This document shows, in pieces, positions 16,880 through 25,151 of a stretch of DNA of 64,000 nucleotides. Origin of the DNA: Halopseudomonas bauzanensis (GTDB taxonomy: Bacteria > Pseudomonadota > Gammaproteobacteria > Pseudomonadales > Pseudomonadaceae); contig NZ_FOUA01000006.1 in the NCBI RefSeq assembly GCF_900114735.1, positions 1 through 64,000 of the forward strand. Reading direction: 5' to 3'. The translations under genes were made by a program, and so were the position numbers. The notes beneath the pieces are model-generated. The model ran no database searches and was not told the DNA's origin. It saw only the letters and a program-made list of their open reading frames with translations. Positions within the stretch are counted from its first letter, which is position 1; each line of letters starts with the position of its first letter.

Positions 16880-17806
16880 TCACCCCAGATTCGCCACGCC
16901 AAAGGGAATATGCACCATTGGGATATCCCCCGCTTCCGATTCCAGATGCGAGCGCTGGTCATCGAAGAACATGTGGGGTTTGAGCACGCTGAGTATCCGG
17001 TCCTTTCTCATGCCGCCCAGAAAGAACACCTCGTTCGCATTCACGCCCCAATGTTCCAGCGTGGTGATCACGCGCTCGTGGGAAGGCGCATTGCGAGCGG
17101 TGACGATGGCGGTGCGCAGGACGCGCTTGTAGTCAGGGGCCGCTTCCACGGCCTGATCTTCCAGGCGCTGCAGGTGCGACAGTTTGCGAAACAGGTCCGC
17201 CAAGGGCCCTGGAGTGTGGGGAATGTGCGAGTAGGATGTCTCATGGGCCTGGAAATCCGCCAGTGATCCCGTCTTGAATACCCGCTCCGACGCATCATCG
17301 GCAATCACGCCATCGAAGTCGAAGGCGATACGCAACTCCACATCGTCTACATCATCCACCACATGGCTGGGCAGGACAGTGCCGGCCGGGTGGTCATAAT
17401 CGATGGCTTCCTGGACATCCGCTTCGTTGGCGCTGAGAAACAGCGAGGCATTGAAGGCCGGAATATAGGCATAGGGCGACTTGCCTTCCAGGAAGGCGGC
17501 GCGGGTGATGTTCAGCCCATGATGCACGATGGAGTTGAATACCCGCTTGCCGGTAATGGCCGAGTTGCGGGACAGCAGTACCACCTCAACCGGGCATTGC
17601 TCCGGGAATTTCTGATTGATACTCAGAAAGCGCCGCACAAAGGGAAAGGCCACGCCTTTGTCCAGCGGAATATGCAAATGCTCTTGCTGGTACGCCCGGT
17701 AGGCTTTTTCCCCTTGCTCGCGAAATACCTGATCGGATTCGGATAGATCGAACAACGCGCTGGACGCGACGGCGATCACCAGTTTCTGTTCGATGGGGTA
17801 GGACAT
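16880..17806 (-). CDS. 5'-nucleotidase (cytosolic 5'-nucleotidase I family)
   Basis: A 308-residue protein of the cN-I/NT5C1-like family. Visible motifs are the opening QKLVIAVASSALFDL, the HAD-type aspartate pair in RIAFDFDGVIADDASERVF (about 163-181), and FFDDQRSHLE near the end. The family removes phosphate from nucleoside monophosphates. The ATG at 17806 gives the normal family N-terminus; longer readings add 41 residues without similarity. It is divergently transcribed from the SDR gene 154 bases away. Confidence 0.88.
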   Translation of the reverse strand: MSYPIEQKLVIAVASSALFDLSESDQVFREQGEKAYRAYQQEHLHIPLDKGVAFPFVRRFLSINQKFPEQCPVEVVLLSRNSAITGKRVFNSIVHHGLNITRAAFLEGKSPYAYIPAFNASLFLSANEADVQEAIDYDHPAGTVLPSHVVDDVDDVELRIAFDFDGVIADDASERVFKTGSLADFQAHETSYSHIPHTPGPLADLFRKLSHLQRLEDQAVEAAPDYKRVLRTAIVTARNAPSHERVITTLEHWGVNANEVFFLGGMRKDRILSVLKPHMFFDDQRSHLESEAGDIPMVHIPFGVANLG

Positions 17807-17960
17807 AGAGGCGGTATACCGTCGGCTTGCAAGGGAAGACCATGGTAGCCGATCTGTATCCATTATCAGTAGGTGCTGGAGAAATCTGGCCGTTTTGCTT
17901 GACCAGCTTGGGCAAAGCAGCCACAACAACAGGAAGACTCCGATTCAGGTGAAGGAAACC

Positions 17961-18692
17961 ATGGATAACGTTGTGATCGTGACGGGTGCGGGGCGGGGCA
18001 TCGGCGCTGCTACCGCGAGATTGTTGGCGTCCCGAGGGTATGCGGTATGCGTCAATTACCGTTCCGACAATGCGAGTGCGGAGGCCGTGGTGGCGGCCGT
18101 CAGCGCAACGGGCGGTCGGGCCTTTGCCTGCCAGGCCGATGTCTCGGTCGAGAGCGAGGTGCGTGCGCTATTCGATGCTGCGGAGCAGCGTTTCGGCCCA
18201 GTAACGCATCTGGTGAATAACGCCGGCGTGCTGTTCTGCCAATCACCGCTGGCCGAGATGAGCGTCGAGCGTTTTAACAAGGTGCTGACGACCAACGTGA
18301 CCAGTTGCTTTCTGTGCTCGCGGGAATTCGTGCAAAGGGCGAAATATCCGGGCGCTATCGTCAATGTCTCATCGGTGGCAGCAAGAACCGGCTCACCCTT
18401 TGAGTATGTGGATTATGCCGCCTCCAAAGGTGCTGTCGACACGCTGACCAAGGGCTTGTCGCTGGAGCTGGCTGCACGAGGTATCCGGGTAAATGGGGTG
18501 AGGCCTGGATTCATTCATACCGACATGCATGCCGATGGCGGCGAGCCGGAGCGCGTTGAGCGGCTGGCGCCCCAGATTCCCCTGCAGCGAGGAGGGGAGC
18601 CGGAAGAGGTGGCCAATGCCATCGCCTGGCTGTTGTCTGACGAGGCGTCCTACGTGACGGGCTCGTTTATGGACCTGGCTGGCGGTAAGTAG
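17961..18692 (+). CDS. Short-chain dehydrogenase/reductase (SDR), FabG-like
   Basis: A 243-residue classical SDR. The NAD(P)-binding TGAGRGIG is at residues 8-15, NNAG in the expected strand, and the Ser-Tyr-Lys triad in VNVSSVAARTGS and YAASKGA. An NYRSD after strand 2 suggests NADP(H) preference. The C-terminus YVTGSFMDLAGGK is typical. It resembles YgfF/glucose dehydrogenase-like oxidoreductases; the substrate is unknown. GAAGGAAACC precedes the ATG at 17961. Confidence 0.9.
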   Translation: MDNVVIVTGAGRGIGAATARLLASRGYAVCVNYRSDNASAEAVVAAVSATGGRAFACQADVSVESEVRALFDAAEQRFGPVTHLVNNAGVLFCQSPLAEMSVERFNKVLTTNVTSCFLCSREFVQRAKYPGAIVNVSSVAARTGSPFEYVDYAASKGAVDTLTKGLSLELAARGIRVNGVRPGFIHTDMHADGGEPERVERLAPQIPLQRGGEPEEVANAIAWLLSDEASYVTGSFMDLAGGK

Positions 18693-18735
18693 TAAAAAAG
18701 CAGGCCTTATCAGTGCGCAGGAGCAACTCAGCGTT

Positions 18736-19230
18736 ATGAATATCAGAGAAGCCACGAAGGATGACTTCGATAGCATCTGGCCGATTTTCCACGAGGTCGC
18801 TGCGGCTGGCGATACCTATGCATATCCGCGTGATACCACTCGGGAGCAGGCGTTTGTGCTGTGGATGGATTACCCGCGAAAGACCTTCGTCTGCGAAGAA
18901 GACGGGCAGATTCTGGGCACCTATTACATCAAGACCAATCAGGCGGGCCCCGGCGATCATGTCTGCAATTGCGGGTACATGGTGTCCTCGGCAGCGCGGG
19001 GGCGCGGCTTGGCTTCGGCCATGTGCGAGCATTCCCAGGAAGTTGCCGTCCAGCTCGGCTATCAGGCCATGCAATTCAATTTCGTCGCCTCCAGCAATGA
19101 GGGCGCGGTGCGGCTGTGGAACAAGCTTGGATTCGCTACCGTGGGCCGTTTACCCAAGGCGTTCAACCATCCGTCCCTGGGCTATGTGGATGCGCTGGTC
19201 ATGTACAAGTGGTTGGATGCACCCCAGTAA
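18736..19230 (+). CDS. GNAT-family N-acetyltransferase
   Basis: The 164-residue protein has the GNAT acetyl-CoA loop in GYMVSSAARGRGLASAMCEHS (Q/RxxGxG/A type) and the motif B SSNEGAVRLWNKLGFATVGRLP. The opening MNIREATKDDFDSIWPIFHE is typical. Related proteins include phosphinothricin- and amino-acid-acetylating enzymes, but the substrate cannot be read from the sequence. It follows the SDR gene by 43 bases on the same strand and may be co-transcribed. Confidence 0.9.
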   Translation: MNIREATKDDFDSIWPIFHEVAAAGDTYAYPRDTTREQAFVLWMDYPRKTFVCEEDGQILGTYYIKTNQAGPGDHVCNCGYMVSSAARGRGLASAMCEHSQEVAVQLGYQAMQFNFVASSNEGAVRLWNKLGFATVGRLPKAFNHPSLGYVDALVMYKWLDAPQ

Positions 19231-19280
19231 GGGCTGATCCGCGGGCGGCGGCAGATCACCACCCGCGGTAGCTGGTCGGC

Positions 19281-19829
19281 TCAGGCGCCTTTGGCCAGCT
19301 CCTGCTCGATCGCAGTGACCAGCCGCGGATCGTCCGCCGCCGTATCCGGTGCGAAACGTGCAACGACTTCACCGTTACGGTTGATCAGGAATTTCTCGAA
19401 ATTCCACAACACGTCCGCGGGGTTTTCCGGGTTGACGCCGAAGCCCTTCAGGCGCTCACGGAACGGACCATCACCGATCGCCTGCGGCTGCTGAGCGGTC
19501 AACTGGGTGTACAGGGGATGCTGGTCATCACCCAGCACCGAGATCTTCGAAAACAGCGGAAAGTGCACATCATAGGTGGTGGAGCAGAAGTCGCGAATTT
19601 CTTCTTCCGTGCCGGGCTCCTGCCCCTTGAAATTGTTGGCTGGAAAGCCGAGCACTTCCAGACCCTGCTTGCGCTTGGCCTGATACAGCGCTTCGAGTCC
19701 TTCGTACTGAGGCGTCAGCCCGCATTTGGAGGCGACGTTGACTACCAGCAACACCTTGCCGCGGTAATCGGCCAGGCTGCCGGGCGTGCCATCGATCTTG
19801 TTCAGTGGAATGTCATACAGAGCAGTCAT
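19281..19829 (-). CDS. Glutathione peroxidase-family (thiol) peroxidase
   Basis: The 182-residue enzyme has the peroxidatic cysteine in VNVASKCGLTPQY (C36) where animal enzymes have selenocysteine, the catalytic-tetrad glutamine in GFPANNFKGQEPG and the WNFEKFLI tryptophan/asparagine. It should reduce peroxides, in bacteria often with thioredoxin. It carries no signal peptide, so it is cytoplasmic. It is monocistronic and convergent with the GNAT gene. Confidence 0.93.
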   Translation of the reverse strand: MTALYDIPLNKIDGTPGSLADYRGKVLLVVNVASKCGLTPQYEGLEALYQAKRKQGLEVLGFPANNFKGQEPGTEEEIRDFCSTTYDVHFPLFSKISVLGDDQHPLYTQLTAQQPQAIGDGPFRERLKGFGVNPENPADVLWNFEKFLINRNGEVVARFAPDTAADDPRLVTAIEQELAKGA

Positions 19830-19960
19830 TTGTTTTCTCGTTTCTGGTTAGCAATCAGATATCGAAGGTAGCAGAACTTGTCGACGAGCAGCAGCTCACC
19901 GTGAAAATAGGCGTGCCGCTTTTGCACTAAGCTCAATGCATCAACAACGGGAGGTGGATC

Positions 19961-20359
19961 ATGGCCTTATCAGGAAGCTGTCTATGCCAGGGGGTGCGCT
20001 ATGAGATTCAGGGTGAGCTGAAGAATGTATACAACTGCCACTGTTCGATGTGCCGCAAGCTGCATGCGGCGGCGTTCCGGACCAGCGCCAAGATCCGCTC
20101 AGCGGACTGGAAAACCTTGCAGGGTCAGGAGTTGATCAGGTTCTACGAGTCGTCACCGGGTGAGCACAAGGCGTTCTGCTCGGTCTGCAGCTCCAGCCTG
20201 TTCACCCGGTTCGATGCCCAGCCTGACGTATATGGCTTTCCGCTGGGCACCCTGGATACCGACCCCGGCGTACAGCCGCAACGCCACGTGTTTGTCGGCA
20301 GCAAGGCGCCCTGGTTCGAGATTACCGATGACTTGCCGCAGCATCTCGAACTGGGCTGA
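19961..20359 (+). CDS. GFA-family zinc protein (Gfa/CENP-V type)
   Basis: A 132-residue protein with the zinc cysteine pattern of the glutathione-dependent formaldehyde-activating (Gfa) fold: C7 and C9 in GSCLCQGVRYE, C26, C28 and C31 in NCHCSMCRK, and C73/C76 in FCSVCSSSL. Most members have no proven formaldehyde activity, so a broad glutathione- or thiol-linked role is all that can be said. GGGAGGTGG precedes the ATG. Confidence 0.88.
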   Translation: MALSGSCLCQGVRYEIQGELKNVYNCHCSMCRKLHAAAFRTSAKIRSADWKTLQGQELIRFYESSPGEHKAFCSVCSSSLFTRFDAQPDVYGFPLGTLDTDPGVQPQRHVFVGSKAPWFEITDDLPQHLELG

Positions 20360-20431
20360 CCAGGGCATCCGGCCCGGGCGGGTCCGTTTATCTGCTGCTA
20401 TTATCCGGGGCCGATAACGAGAGAGCGCTGG

Positions 20432-20767
20432 ATGATGAAACACTGGATATTCCTGTCCGTGGCGATTGTCGCCGAGGTGATTGCCACCTCGGCATTGAAA
20501 GCTAGTGAGGGGTTCACCAAACCGCTGCCGACTATCGTGATGGCTGTCGGTTACGGCATTGCGTTCTACCTGCTGGCGTTGACGCTACGCACCATTCCGG
20601 TGGGCATTGCCTACGCCATCTGGTCCGGTGCGGGCATCGTGCTGATCACGGCAGCGGCATGGTTTCTATACGGCCAGAAGCTGGATGCGCCCGCGATTAT
20701 CGGCATGGGCCTGATTGTCGCCGGGGTGGTGGTGTTGAACGTGTTTTCCAAGGCGGTAGCGCACTGA
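20432..20767 (+). CDS. Small multidrug resistance (SMR) transporter, EmrE/QacE-like
   Basis: A 111-residue, four-helix SMR protein. The essential membrane glutamate is in [15 protein letters not shown] (E15, equivalent to E14 of EmrE), and [16 protein letters not shown] contains the substrate-pathway tyrosine and tryptophan. The helix-1 ATSALK pattern groups it with quaternary-cation exporters (Qac type), unlike the Gdx-type gene 3.3 kb downstream. It should be a proton-coupled dimer in the inner membrane. Two consecutive ATGs make the first residue uncertain. Confidence 0.92.
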   Translation: MMKHWIFLSVAIVAEVIATSALKASEGFTKPLPTIVMAVGYGIAFYLLALTLRTIPVGIAYAIWSGAGIVLITAAAWFLYGQKLDAPAIIGMGLIVAGVVVLNVFSKAVAH

Positions 20768-20784
20768 TACCGGCTGGCTCTGCT

Positions 20785-21009
20785 TCACTTCTTCTGCAGA
20801 CTGATGGCAAAGCGGCTGATTCTGGGTGCGCCAATGATGATCAGGGTGAATGCAATTGGCCAGGCGATATAGGCGGCGCGCCACCAACGCGACAGGAAGT
20901 TTTCGGTGAAGCCCGTGTTTGCCCAGGTGATAACGAAAGTCATGATCGAGACCATATAGATCGACATCAATATCGATGAAACCAAGGGTACGTAACGCGC
21001 ATTGATCAT
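20785..21009 (-). CDS. DUF2798 two-helix membrane protein
   Basis: A 74-residue protein with two membrane segments (PLVSSILMSIYMVSIMTFVIT and AAYIAWPIAFTLIII) separated by a short charged loop with FLSRWWRA. This matches DUF2798, a widespread small inner-membrane family without a known role. The ATG at 21009 is preferred because GGTGGAGAG sits upstream; a GTG at 21024 would add five residues. It is divergent from the PadR-type regulator, so the operator-like repeat between them could control both. Confidence 0.8.
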   Translation of the reverse strand: MINARYVPLVSSILMSIYMVSIMTFVITWANTGFTENFLSRWWRAAYIAWPIAFTLIIIGAPRISRFAISLQKK

Positions 21010-21080
21010 TTTGCTCTCCACCACAAAAAAGCCCGAAAGTGTAAGCCATGCCGACCGACATTGACATACGCTGACTCGAG

Positions 21081-21118
21081 ATATATCTTACGACTCATAT
21101 GTATATCGTAAGATATAT
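21081..21118. promoter_or_regulatory. 38-bp operator-like inverted repeat upstream of the PadR gene
   Basis: Thirteen-base arms ATATATCTTACGA (21081-21093) and TCGTAAGATATAT (21106-21118) are exact inverted copies around a 12-base spacer. The repeat ends 21 bases before the PadR start and lies between divergent genes. Its location and AT-rich dyad symmetry fit autoregulation by the PadR/YqjI-type dimer. Confidence 0.75.
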
Positions 21119-21139
21119 TCTGTGTCGAGAGAGAAGGCT

Positions 21140-21730
21140 ATGCAGAAAGAGACCGGCCGGCAAGCACGCCAGCGTGGCAATCCACTCACGCGCGGGCGCA
21201 AATTCAGCGCCGATGAGCTGCAATTGACGCTGTTGTGGTTTCTGCGCGATGCACCAGCTCATGGCTACCAACTGATCAAGGGCTTGAGCGAACTGTCCCA
21301 GGGGTATTACAGCCCCAGTCCCGGCGTGGTGTACCCAGCGTTGACCCAGTTGCAGGAACGGGGCCTGGCTGAGGTGGAGCAGCAAGGCAAGCGCAAGAGC
21401 TACCGCATTTCTCCAGCCGGTCTCGACTATCTGCAGACGCACCACGAGCGGGTTGCGCTGTTGATCGCTACCCTGCGCCATGCGGCGAAAAAGATGCAAT
21501 GGCTGACCCTGTCGGGCGAAAGCGAGGCGCAGGCGAGCGCCGCTACCGGCTGGTTGCCGGAGTTCATTCAGGCTCGCAGGGCGCTGCGTACCGCGCTGTT
21601 GGCCGGCGACGATGCCGACCATACCCAACAGCGCCGCATGGCTGAGATCCTGCAGCGCGCCGCAGCAGACATCCTGAGCGTTTCAGGCAATCCTGATTTC
21701 ATCCGAGGCGAGGACCACCATGACCAATGA
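21140..21730 (+). CDS. PadR-family transcriptional regulator (YqjI-like)
   Basis: A 196-residue PadR regulator with the winged-helix segment LQLTLLWFLRDAPAHGYQLI, the SPSPGVVYPALTQLQERGLAEV recognition region and a helical C-terminal dimerisation domain. It is followed, with an 11-base overlap, by a siderophore-interacting flavoprotein gene. That is the arrangement of E. coli yqjI/yqjH, where YqjI is a nickel- and iron-responsive repressor. The His-rich N-terminal extension of YqjI is absent, so metal sensing may differ. The ATG at 21140 is preferred over a GTG at 21122. Confidence 0.85.
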   Translation: MQKETGRQARQRGNPLTRGRKFSADELQLTLLWFLRDAPAHGYQLIKGLSELSQGYYSPSPGVVYPALTQLQERGLAEVEQQGKRKSYRISPAGLDYLQTHHERVALLIATLRHAAKKMQWLTLSGESEAQASAATGWLPEFIQARRALRTALLAGDDADHTQQRRMAEILQRAAADILSVSGNPDFIRGEDHHDQ

Positions 21731-22532
21731 CCTGCTGGCGGTACAGAAAGTACGGCACCCGATCAAGATACGTCTGCTGGAAGTCAAACGTGTCACCGAG
21801 TTGAGCCCCGCCATGCGCCGTATCACCCTGACCGGCGAGGATCTCCTCGGATTTCATTCCGCCTCCTTCGATGACCATGTGAAGCTGTTGGTACCGGAGC
21901 AGGCAGGTGTCAGCCCCAATATGCCCACTCTGGGCGACAAGGGCCTGGTGTTTGCCGAGGGCGTACCCAAGCCGGAGCTGCGCGATTACACACCACGCCG
22001 CTACGATCCGGTCAGCAACGAGCTGGATATCGACTTCGTACTGCATCATCAGGGACCCGCAACGGACTGGGCAACCCATGCCGAACCCGGTCATCTGCTG
22101 GGCATTGCCGGGCCGCGGGGCTCCTTCGTCATTCCGACGGCCTTCGACTGGCACCTGCTGGTCGGTGACGAGACCGCCATTCCGGCGATCGGCCGTCGTC
22201 TGGAAGAGTTGCCAGCTACGGCCAAGGCCGTGGTGATCATCAAGACGACAACCGAGCAGGCCAGAATCGACTTCGCCTGCGAGTGCGCGCTGGATGTGCG
22301 CTGGGTAACCGAATCGGCCCCCACAGAGGCCGGAATGGGTGCGCTGGAAGCCGCCGTGCGTGAGTTGACCCTGCCGGAAGGCGAGGGGTATGCATGGGCG
22401 GCGGGGGAATACAGTGACATCCGCGCGGTACGCCAGTATCTGTCCGAGGGGCTAGGGCTGGACAAGGGCCGCATTCGCGCCGCGAGCTATTGGCGCCAGT
22501 CGCAGGCCAACAGCCACGAGCACTTCGACTGA
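21720..22532 (+). CDS. Siderophore-interacting FAD-dependent ferric reductase (YqjH/ViuB-like)
   Basis: A 270-residue flavoprotein. The FAD-binding motif is RDYTPRRYD (RxYTxR type), the pyrophosphate-loop GIAGPRGSF follows, and the NAD(P)H domain ends with WAAGEYSDIRAVRQYL and AASYWRQ. Such enzymes reduce ferric siderophores in the cytoplasm using NADPH. The gene overlaps its PadR regulator, so iron or nickel-linked control is expected. No Fur box was recognised nearby. Confidence 0.92.
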   Translation: MTNDLLAVQKVRHPIKIRLLEVKRVTELSPAMRRITLTGEDLLGFHSASFDDHVKLLVPEQAGVSPNMPTLGDKGLVFAEGVPKPELRDYTPRRYDPVSNELDIDFVLHHQGPATDWATHAEPGHLLGIAGPRGSFVIPTAFDWHLLVGDETAIPAIGRRLEELPATAKAVVIIKTTTEQARIDFACECALDVRWVTESAPTEAGMGALEAAVRELTLPEGEGYAWAAGEYSDIRAVRQYLSEGLGLDKGRIRAASYWRQSQANSHEHFD

Positions 22533-22544
22533 CGTGGCCAGCCA

Positions 22545-23870
22545 TTGAAGAACTTCACTGAAGGCTCCATCGCCAGACACCTGGGACGGTTTTCCCTGCC
22601 CATCGTTGTCTCCAGCCTGTTGCAGGTATCCATCCAGCTGATCAATGGCCTCTGGGTAGGTAACCTGCTGGGCAGTGCGGCCTTTGGTGCGGTGACGGTT
22701 GGGACCATCCTGATGATGGTGGTGTTTGCCTTTGTCATGGGCGTCAACCAGGCGACCCTGACGATCTTCGCCCAGCTGCGTGGTCGGGGGGATACGGACG
22801 CGGTCCACGCTTACCTGAGCACCTTTGCCATTATTCTCGTGCTGTTGTCGGCGCTGATCGGCATTGCTGGCTATGTGTTTGCCGATGCGCTATTGGCGCT
22901 GCTCAATACGCCCCCGGCGATTATCGATGAAGCACGGCTATATCTGCAGATCACCTTCGCCGGCACCTTGCTGTTGGTGGGCTACAACTTCATCAGTACG
23001 GTCTTGCGCGCCTTCGGCGATAGCCGTACGCCGCTGTACTTCGTGCTGTTGGCCACGCTGTTGATTATCGTGCTGTCGCCCCTGTTTATCGGTGTGTTCC
23101 AGTGGGGCATTGCCGGGGCGGCCAGTGCGGTGATCGCGGCCCAGGGCGGCGCTTTCCTGTATAGCCTGGTGCATCTGGCGCGCAAGTTTCCCGGCCATGG
23201 TTTCCACCTGCGGCTACCGCAGTGGCTGGAGGTACGAACCATCCTGCGACTGGGTATCCCATCCGGCGCGCAGATGGTGGTGATCCACGCTGGGACCACG
23301 GTGATTCTGTCGTTGGTGAACAGCCTCGGCGCCCATGCGGTCGCAGGCTTCGGTGCTGCCCAGCGGCTGGATCACCTCATCTTGCTGCCGGCGGTCGCAT
23401 TGGGTACAGCGGTCACCGCAATGGCCGGGCAGAACATCGGCGCGCGGCAATGGCCGCGGGTAGCGCAGATCACCCGCGCCGGCATCGTCTACAATACGAG
23501 CATCATGTTGCTGTTGGCCAGCGTGCTGTATATCTGGGCGCAGCCGCTGGTCAGGCTATTCATCCAGGACGAGGCCAGCGTGGCCTTTGGCACCCATTAT
23601 CTGAAGACCATCGCCTTCTTCTACCCCTTTATCGGGCTCAATTTTGTCTTCAATAGTGTGGTGCGCGGGGCGGGGGCGATGTTCCAGGTGCTGGCGCTGA
23701 ATATCATCTCCCTGTGGATACTGCGGGTGCCGCTGGCTTACTGGGCTACCTCGGTCTACGGCGATACCGGCGTGGCGCTGGGTATCGGACTCAGTTTCAT
23801 GCTCAGTGCGGGCTTTTCCTTCGCCTACTATCGGTGGGGACGCTGGCGGGACAAGCGACTGTTCAAGTGA
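22545..23870 (+). CDS. MATE-family multidrug efflux transporter
   Basis: A 441-residue, twelve-helix MATE protein. Repeats of the two halves can be seen (GSIARHLGRFSLPIVVSSLL versus VRTILRLGIPSGAQMVV), with typical QLINGLWVGNLLGSAAFGA and AGFGAAQRLDHLILLPAVAL segments. It should export cationic drugs or metabolites by Na+ or H+ antiport. It begins with a TTG 12 bases after the siderophore-reductase stop, so it is probably the third gene of the PadR operon; no ATG lies near the family N-terminus. Confidence 0.9.
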   Translation: MKNFTEGSIARHLGRFSLPIVVSSLLQVSIQLINGLWVGNLLGSAAFGAVTVGTILMMVVFAFVMGVNQATLTIFAQLRGRGDTDAVHAYLSTFAIILVLLSALIGIAGYVFADALLALLNTPPAIIDEARLYLQITFAGTLLLVGYNFISTVLRAFGDSRTPLYFVLLATLLIIVLSPLFIGVFQWGIAGAASAVIAAQGGAFLYSLVHLARKFPGHGFHLRLPQWLEVRTILRLGIPSGAQMVVIHAGTTVILSLVNSLGAHAVAGFGAAQRLDHLILLPAVALGTAVTAMAGQNIGARQWPRVAQITRAGIVYNTSIMLLLASVLYIWAQPLVRLFIQDEASVAFGTHYLKTIAFFYPFIGLNFVFNSVVRGAGAMFQVLALNIISLWILRVPLAYWATSVYGDTGVALGIGLSFMLSAGFSFAYYRWGRWRDKRLFK

Positions 23871-23928
23871 GACTTGCACCGGTCAAACGGCCCTTGGTCC
23901 GCAGCTGCTAGCTGCCGGTGACCAGTGG

Positions 23929-23936
23929 TGTATAAT
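23929..23936 (+). promoter_or_regulatory. Extended -10 promoter element of the gdx leader
   Basis: TGTATAAT (23929-23936) is a perfect -10 hexamer preceded by TG. No convincing -35 is seen at the right distance, as is common when the -10 is extended. A start about seven bases downstream would give a leader of roughly 100 bases containing the riboswitch. Confidence 0.5.
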
Positions 23937-23983
23937 CGCCCCCAGCGCGGCGGCTATCGGTTTGCCGCGCTCTGCTATTCAAA

Positions 23984-24028
23984 GCGTGAGGACGACCTCA
24001 CCGCTATTATTCAAACGGGGACGGCCCC
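23984..24028 (+). ncRNA. Guanidine-II riboswitch (mini-ykkC)
   Basis: Two short hairpins carry the diagnostic ACGR tetraloops. P1 is GTGAGG-ACGA-CCTCAC (23986-24001) and P2 is GGGG-ACGG-CCCC (24017-24028), joined by a 15-base linker. Each is preceded by a similar TATTCAAA stretch, as in the family consensus. The second hairpin ends four bases before the AGGAG ribosome-binding site of the downstream guanidinium exporter. Guanidine binding is expected to join the two loops and free the ribosome-binding site, turning on translation. Confidence 0.9.
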
Positions 24029-24046
24029 AGTCAGGAGATCTATCTG

Positions 24047-24364
24047 ATGAATTGGGCCATCCTTGTTGTTGCCGGTCTGTTTGAAATTGGTTGGGCAGTG
24101 GGCTTGAAGTACACCGAAGGCTTCACCCGTCTGTGGCCGACGCTGGGTACGGTTGCTTCCATGGCGATCAGTGTCTGGTTGTTGGGTATAGCCATGAAGG
24201 CGTTGCCGATAGGTACGGCCTATGCGGTGTGGGTCGGCATCGGCGCGGTGGGTACGGTAATGCTGGGTATTCTGCTGTTCGATGAGCCGGCGAATCCCAT
24301 GCGGCTGATCAGCCTGGTATTGATCGGCGCCGGTATCCTGGGGTTGAAGTTGGCTACCGCCTGA
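24047..24364 (+). CDS. gdx: Guanidinium exporter Gdx (SugE-type SMR)
   Basis: A 105-residue four-helix SMR protein of the Gdx branch. The opening [24 protein letters not shown] contains the essential glutamate (E13) followed by the Gdx-specific GWAVGLKY instead of the Qac-type [25 protein letters not shown] is also Gdx-typical. These are proton-coupled guanidinium exporters. The guanidine-II riboswitch directly upstream independently supports the assignment. Confidence 0.95.
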   Translation: MNWAILVVAGLFEIGWAVGLKYTEGFTRLWPTLGTVASMAISVWLLGIAMKALPIGTAYAVWVGIGAVGTVMLGILLFDEPANPMRLISLVLIGAGILGLKLATA

Positions 24365-24401
24365 GTGCATCTACCTTGCTGTCGCCATGTCATGAGCGCC
24401 T

Positions 24402-25151
24402 TTGCCATTGAGTCTGTCTACCGATAATCCGCTCACTGAAATCTACCGCGACTCGTGGTTGTTGGCAGTGCACAAGCCGGCTGGACTGCTGGTGCACCGC
24501 AGCCCGATTGACCGCCACGAAACGGAATTCGCGCTGCAATATGCTCGCCGCCTCAATGGTGGCGAGCATGTCTATCCGGTGCATCGGCTGGATCGGCCAA
24601 CCTCCGGTCTGCTGGTGTTTGCCCGTGATGCGGCAACGGCCAGTGTGCTGGGCAAGGCGCTGATGGCTGGCCAGGTGAGCAAGACGTATCTGGCCATGGT
24701 GCGCGGCTGGGCGCCGGAGCTGGGGCTGATCGACCATCCGTTGCGTGAACACGCTACTGATCGGCGCTGCAAGGATGAGCCGCAGCCACTGCGTGAGGCG
24801 TCGACGCGCTATCGGCGTCTGGCCACTACCGAGATTCCAGTTGAGATCGAAGGGTATCCCAGCAGTCGTTACAGCCTGCTGGCGCTGTATCCCGAGACCG
24901 GGCGCAAGCATCAGCTGCGCCGGCATATGCAACACATCAGCCATCCCATTCTTGGCGATACCAATTACGGGCGCACCCGCCACAACCACTACTTCGCCGA
25001 ACGTTTCGGTTACAGCCGGCTGATGCTGGCTGCCACCGCAATGGCCTTTGTGCACCCGGTTACCGGCGCGCCGCTGGAGCTGCGCTGCCCGCCGGAGCCG
25101 AGTTTCATGCAGGTGCTATCGCTCTTCGGTGAGGATGTTCCGCTGGCTTAG
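24402..25151 (+). CDS. truC: tRNA pseudouridine(65) synthase TruC
   Basis: A 249-residue RluA-family pseudouridine synthase. The catalytic aspartate is in VHRLDRPTSGLLVFA (D64). EIYRDSWLLAVHKPAGLLVH at the N-terminus, and ETGRKHQLRRHMQHISHPILGD near the C-terminus, are typical of TruC, which modifies U65 in tRNA. The start is uncertain: TTG codons at 24402 and 24408 are the only ones near the family N-terminus. Its stop overlaps the convergent DUF2855 gene by four bases. Confidence 0.9.
   Translation: MPLSLSTDNPLTEIYRDSWLLAVHKPAGLLVHRSPIDRHETEFALQYARRLNGGEHVYPVHRLDRPTSGLLVFARDAATASVLGKALMAGQVSKTYLAMVRGWAPELGLIDHPLREHATDRRCKDEPQPLREASTRYRRLATTEIPVEIEGYPSSRYSLLALYPETGRKHQLRRHMQHISHPILGDTNYGRTRHNHYFAERFGYSRLMLAATAMAFVHPVTGAPLELRCPPEPSFMQVLSLFGEDVPLA

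Noticed and set aside
23945..23970. GCGCGGC/GCCGCGC hairpin before the guanidine-II riboswitch as a terminator
   Set aside because: No T-tract, and the TATAAT promoter lies directly upstream, so it is more likely part of the leader.
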